Shown here: one piece after another, positions 4,902 through 7,765 of the stretch
How the letters are laid out: each line of letters begins with the position of its first letter
Position numbering within the stretch: the first letter of the stretch is position 1
Assembly: GCA_030045175.1 (NCBI GenBank)
Contig: JASIBM010000673.1
Location: 1 to 7,765, forward strand
Source: Streptosporangiaceae bacterium
Lineage (GTDB): Bacteria; Actinomycetota; Actinomycetes; Streptosporangiales; Streptosporangiaceae
Length of the DNA stretch: 7,765 nt
Reading direction: 5' to 3'
Notes under the pieces: generated by a model
Database searches by the model: none
What the model saw: only the letters and a program-made list of their open reading frames with translations
Told to the model about the DNA's origin: nothing
Translations under genes and position numbers: made by a program

Positions 4902-6734
4902 ATGGCGCACTTTAAGGGCAACCTGCGCGACATCGAGTTCAACCTGTTCGAGGTGCTGAACAGGCAGGAGCTGCTCGGCTCCGATCCGCACGCCGACCTG
5001 GACGAGCAGACCGCCCGAGGCATCCTGGCGGAGGTCAGTCGCCTGGCGGCCGGCCCGCTGGCCGAGTCGTTCGTCGACGGTGACCGGCACCCGCCGGTGT
5101 TCGACCCCGCGACGCACTCGGTCACGATGCCCGCCGCGTTCACGAAGTCCTTCCGCGCGTGGATGGATGCCGAGTGGTTCCGGCTGGAGCTGCCAGAAGG
5201 GCTGGGCGGCACGGCCGCGCCCCGCTCGCTCTGCTGGGCGGTCGCCGAGCTGGTGCTCGGGGCGAACCCCGCCATCTGGATGTATTCGAGCGGGGCCGCG
5301 TTCGCCAAGGCGCTGTACCTGTTCGGCACGCCGGAGCAAAGGCGGTTCGCGCGGCTCGCCGTCGACCGGGGCTGGACGGCGACCATGGTGCTCACCGAGG
5401 CCGACGCGGGCTCCGACGTGGGCGCGGGCCGGACCAAGGCGATCAGGCAGCCGGACGGCACCTGGCACATCGAGGGCGTGAAGCGGTTCATCACGAGCGC
5501 CGAGCACGACATGGCTGAGAACATCTTCCACTTGGTGCTCGCCAGGCCCGAGGGGGCCGGGCCTGGCACCAAGGGCCTGTCGATGTTCCTCGTGCCCAAG
5601 TTCCTTGTCGGCCCGGACGGCCAGCTCGGCGAGCGCAACGGGGTGTACGCGACGAACGTCGAGCACAAGATGGGCCTGAAGGTATCCACCACCTGCGAGC
5701 TCACCCTTGGCGCCGAGCACCCGGCCATCGGCACGCTGGTGGGTGACGTGCACGACGGCATCAGGCAGATGTTCATGATCATCGAGCACGCCCGGATGAT
5801 GGTGGGCACGAAGGCGATGGCGGCGCTGTCGACCGGTTACCTGAACGCGCTTGACTACGCCAAGACCCGGGTGCAGGGCGGCGAGCTGGCTAACATGGCC
5901 GACAAGGCCGCCCCGAGGGTCACGATCACGCACCACCCGGACGTCCGCCGGATGCTGATGCTGCAGAAGGCGTATGCGGAGGGCATGCGCGCGCTGATCC
6001 TGTACACGGCCACCTTCCAGGACGCCGAGCAGATCGCGCAGGCGCGCGGTGCCAGCGACGAGCACGCCGTGGCCATGAACGACCTGCTGCTCCCCATCGT
6101 CAAGGGACTCGGCTCGGAGCGCGCCTACGAGATGCTCACGCTCTCGCTCCAGACCCTCGGCGGCTCCGGGTACCTGCAGGACTACCCCATCGAGCAGTAC
6201 ATCAGGGACTCCAAGATCGACAGCCTGTACGAGGGCACCACCGCGATCCAGGGCATTGACCTGTACTTCCGTAAGATCGCGCGCAACCAGGGCAAGGCAC
6301 TCGGCCACCTGCTCGGCGAGATCAGGAAGACGGCCACGGCTGAGGAGGGCAACGGCAGGCTCAAGAAGGAACGGGCCGCGCTCGCGGCCGCCGCCGACGA
6401 CGTAGCGGCGATCGTCACCGCGATGAACGGATACGCGGGGGCGAGCCTCCGCCAGCCGAGCGAGATCAACCGGGTGGGGCTGAACACCACCAGGCTGCTG
6501 CTCGCGCTCGGCGACCTGATCGTCGGCTGGCTGCTGGTCAGGCAGGCGGAGGTCGCGACCAGCGCGCTCGACAGGCACCCCGCCGACGGCGCCCCTGACC
6601 ACTCCTTCTACCTGGGGAAGATCGCCGCCGCGCGGTTCTTCGCCGAGACGGTGCTGCCGCGCCTCGCCACCGAGCGCACGATCGCCGAGTCAACCTCACT
6701 CGACCTGATGGACCTGCCAGAAGCCGCCTTCTGA
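4902..6734 (+). CDS. Acyl-CoA dehydrogenase, long FadE5-like form
   Basis: A 610-residue FAD enzyme that introduces the trans-2 double bond into acyl-CoA thioesters in beta-oxidation. Its length and N-terminal extension match the long mycobacterial FadE5 type rather than the roughly 380-residue short-chain type. In order: N-terminal cap (1-75); alpha-helical domain; M162-V-L-T-E-A-D-A-G-S-D172 (FAD/substrate loop of the beta domain); W188-H-I-E-G-V-K-R-F-I-T-S199; the C-terminal helical domain with L419-G-G-S-G-Y-L425; R435-D-S-K-I; and Y443-E444-G-T-T-A-I-Q-G, whose E444 is the expected catalytic base. Residues from about 465 to 610 are the extra C-terminal helical region of this subgroup. 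ATG 4902 has GGGAGG at 4891-4896, five bases upstream, the best ribosome site in the window. About 12 of 40 arginines use AGG. It is controlled by the paired operator upstream and ends before the hairpin at 6800-6849. Chain-length preference is not visible. Confidence 0.95.
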   Translation: MAHFKGNLRDIEFNLFEVLNRQELLGSDPHADLDEQTARGILAEVSRLAAGPLAESFVDGDRHPPVFDPATHSVTMPAAFTKSFRAWMDAEWFRLELPEGLGGTAAPRSLCWAVAELVLGANPAIWMYSSGAAFAKALYLFGTPEQRRFARLAVDRGWTATMVLTEADAGSDVGAGRTKAIRQPDGTWHIEGVKRFITSAEHDMAENIFHLVLARPEGAGPGTKGLSMFLVPKFLVGPDGQLGERNGVYATNVEHKMGLKVSTTCELTLGAEHPAIGTLVGDVHDGIRQMFMIIEHARMMVGTKAMAALSTGYLNALDYAKTRVQGGELANMADKAAPRVTITHHPDVRRMLMLQKAYAEGMRALILYTATFQDAEQIAQARGASDEHAVAMNDLLLPIVKGLGSERAYEMLTLSLQTLGGSGYLQDYPIEQYIRDSKIDSLYEGTTAIQGIDLYFRKIARNQGKALGHLLGEIRKTATAEEGNGRLKKERAALAAAADDVAAIVTAMNGYAGASLRQPSEINRVGLNTTRLLLALGDLIVGWLLVRQAEVATSALDRHPADGAPDHSFYLGKIAAARFFAETVLPRLATERTIAESTSLDLMDLPEAAF

Positions 6735-6799
6735 CCGCGCCGCCCGGTTCGCTGACCGAATAGCCCGTTTTGCCGCTCGCGCCCGCTCGCACCAAACAG

Positions 6800-6849
6800 C
6801 AACGTGGAGCCCTTGCTGTCGTCAGAACAGCAGCAAGGGCCCCACGTTG
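6800..6849. terminator. Bidirectional hairpin terminator between convergent genes
   Basis: Bases 6800-6818 pair with 6831-6849 over 19 positions with a single A-C mismatch (6808/6841), enclosing a 12-base loop. It stands between the end of fadE (+, 6734) and the end of the Dabb gene (-, 6881), so it can serve both directions. No long T-run follows on the plus strand (GTTGTCC); on the minus strand a short TTT follows after a few bases. It is by far the longest near-perfect stem in the window. Confidence 0.8.
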
Positions 6850-6880
6850 TCCTCCCAGGGCGTGTGCCGCAGGCTCCCGC

Positions 6881-7180
6881 CTAGTCGGGAACCTCGAGGT
6901 GGACGGTCATCCGCTCCTTGGTCAGGGGGCGGGTGATCCTGGAGACCACGTCCTGGTGCGCGGGGTGGTCCCGGTAGGCGAAGTAGGCGTCCGCGTCGTC
7001 GAAATCCGCGATGATCGCGAAGTCCGCGTTCCCCTCGACCAGTCCCGCGTCGTGGCCGAACCGGAATTCCCGCAACCCTCGCATCAGCGGCGGCAGCGTG
7101 GCGACCTCAGCCTCAACCGCGCGCCGCTGCTCGTCGGTCGTCCCGTCGACCCACCGGAAAGTCACGATATGCCGGTACAC
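6881..7180 (-). CDS. Dabb (stress-responsive alpha/beta-barrel) domain protein
   Basis: A 99-residue single-domain protein of the Dabb family, small dimeric ferredoxin-like barrels found in stress proteins and some cyclases. The family start is plain: Y2-R-H-I-V-T-F-R-W10 with the conserved early His (H4). Then come a helix (15-29), L36-R-E-F-R-F-G42, the strand F54-A-I-I-A-D-F60, and Y69-R-D-H-P-A-H75, the usual Y-x-x-H-P-x-H motif. The length is normal. Start: GTG 7178-7180 lies seven bases after GGAGG (minus strand, 7188-7192); TTG 7181-7183, one codon upstream, is possible but only four bases from the ribosome site. It lies 40 bases downstream of the E2 gene on the same strand and is probably co-transcribed with it. 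Its ligand or reaction is unknown, and nothing in the sequence ties it chemically to the oxo-acid complex. Confidence 0.9.
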   Translation of the reverse strand: MYRHIVTFRWVDGTTDEQRRAVEAEVATLPPLMRGLREFRFGHDAGLVEGNADFAIIADFDDADAYFAYRDHPAHQDVVSRITRPLTKERMTVHLEVPD

Positions 7181-7220
7181 CAATTCGCCTCCTCGGTCTT
7201 GAGCGCGGATCGTGACCAGG

Positions 7221-7765
7221 TCAGGACCATGCCAGCATGCGCAGCGGGTCGGTCAGCATGGCGCCCACGTCCCTGAGCACCGCGGAGCCCAGGTCGCCGT
7301 CGACGATCCTGTGGTCGAACGACAACGCCAGAGTGCACACCTTGCGGACGGCTAGCTGCCCCTCGTGTACCCACGGCGCGTCCTTCACCTGGCCGAAGGC
7401 CAGGATCCCCGCCTCGCCGGGGGTCAGGATCGGGGTGCCCGCGTCGACGCCGAAGATGCCCACGTTGGTGATCGTGATCGTCCCGCTCTGCAGGTCGGCC
7501 ACCGTGGTCTTGCCGGCCCTGGCGGTCTCGGCGAGGTCGTTGACCGCCCGCGCCAGATCGGGCAGCGACAGCGCCTGGGCGTCCTTGATGTTAGGCACGA
7601 CCAGGCCGCGGTCGGTGGCCGCGGCGATGCCCAGGTTCACGTAGCGCTTGACCACGATCTCCTGCGCGGCCTCGTCCCACGACGAATTGATCATCGGATG
7701 CCGCCCGGTGGCGATCAGCAGCGCCTTCGCCACCAGCAGCAACGGCGAGACCTTGATGCCATCGA
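7221..7765 (-). CDS. 2-oxoacid dehydrogenase E2 (dihydrolipoyl acyltransferase), C-terminal catalytic part (5' end outside window)
   Basis: The frame stays open to the window end, so the N-terminal lipoyl and E3-binding domains are not seen; 180 C-terminal residues are visible. They form the acyltransferase domain that moves the acyl group from lipoamide to CoA in pyruvate, branched-chain or 2-oxoglutarate dehydrogenase complexes. Visible marks: a K-V-S-P-L-L-L-V-A-K-A helix, H-P-M-I-N-S-S-W, T-D-R-G-L-V-V-P-N, T-I-T-I-T-N-V-G-I-F-G, G-T-P-I-L-T-P-G-E-A-G-I-L and the active-site motif S-F-D-H-R-I-V-D-G, with the catalytic histidine encoded at 7311-7313. An apparent TTG start at 7742 is only an internal leucine, since family-like residues D-G-I-K-V-S-P precede it. 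Which complex it serves cannot be decided from this domain; branched-chain or pyruvate are both possible. Confidence 0.93.
   Translation of the reverse strand, partial: DGIKVSPLLLVAKALLIATGRHPMINSSWDEAAQEIVVKRYVNLGIAAATDRGLVVPNIKDAQALSLPDLARAVNDLAETARAGKTTVADLQSGTITITNVGIFGVDAGTPILTPGEAGILAFGQVKDAPWVHEGQLAVRKVCTLALSFDHRIVDGDLGSAVLRDVGAMLTDPLRMLAWS

Noticed and set aside
4830..6602. A 590-codon open frame on the minus strand across fadE
   Set aside because: It mirrors the third-position GC bias of fadE, its translation is Arg/Gly/Val/Leu-rich without family motifs, and the plus-strand frame is a complete, motif-rich acyl-CoA dehydrogenase.
6770..7276. Plus-strand open frame opposite the Dabb gene
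   Set aside because: It starts before the terminator hairpin, runs antisense through a clear Dabb domain and into the E2 gene, and has no family features.

Overview
The window reads as ordinary chromosomal DNA of a high-GC actinomycete. The reasons are strong GC bias at third codon positions, GTG starts, genes that lack Shine-Dalgarno sequences but have a -10-like hexamer just upstream, and family content typical of Actinobacteria (a FadE5-like long acyl-CoA dehydrogenase, a Glyoxalase_6 protein, a Dabb protein). I cannot name the genus. No mobile element, CRISPR array, RNA gene or sign of recent transfer was found.

Layout, left to right. (1) The C-terminal 70 residues of a nitroreductase-like protein (+) run tail-to-tail, with a 9-base gap, into a complete GNAT N-acetyltransferase (-). 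(2) A 192-base divergent spacer holds a probable promoter and a perfect palindrome, followed by gdhA (+), an NADP-type glutamate dehydrogenase. (3) A 252-base spacer carries a -35/-10 pair and an 11-bp perfect hairpin just before a small Glyoxalase_6/VOC protein (+). (4) An HpcH/HpaI-type aldolase (+) with an unusually short segment before its glutamate metal ligand. (5) A five-helix membrane protein (+) with an N-terminal x-x-Ala tripeptide repeat and a C-terminus that aligns with the pore region of K+ channels but has a changed filter. (6) A FadE5-like acyl-CoA dehydrogenase (+) behind a promoter region with two related inverted GTTAC/GTAAC palindromes. (7) A long bidirectional hairpin terminator, then on the minus strand a Dabb-domain protein that follows the C-terminal catalytic part of a 2-oxoacid dehydrogenase E2 subunit cut by the window end.

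The genes do not form one pathway. Glutamate dehydrogenase joins nitrogen assimilation to 2-oxoglutarate. FadE and the E2 subunit belong to acyl-CoA and oxo-acid metabolism. The aldolase makes or breaks 2-oxo acids. The VOC, Dabb and GNAT proteins have no assignable substrates. The parts most worth a second look are the pore-like membrane protein with its repeat tail, the paired operator in front of fadE, and the hairpin leader of the VOC gene. I see no clear previously undescribed multi-gene system.
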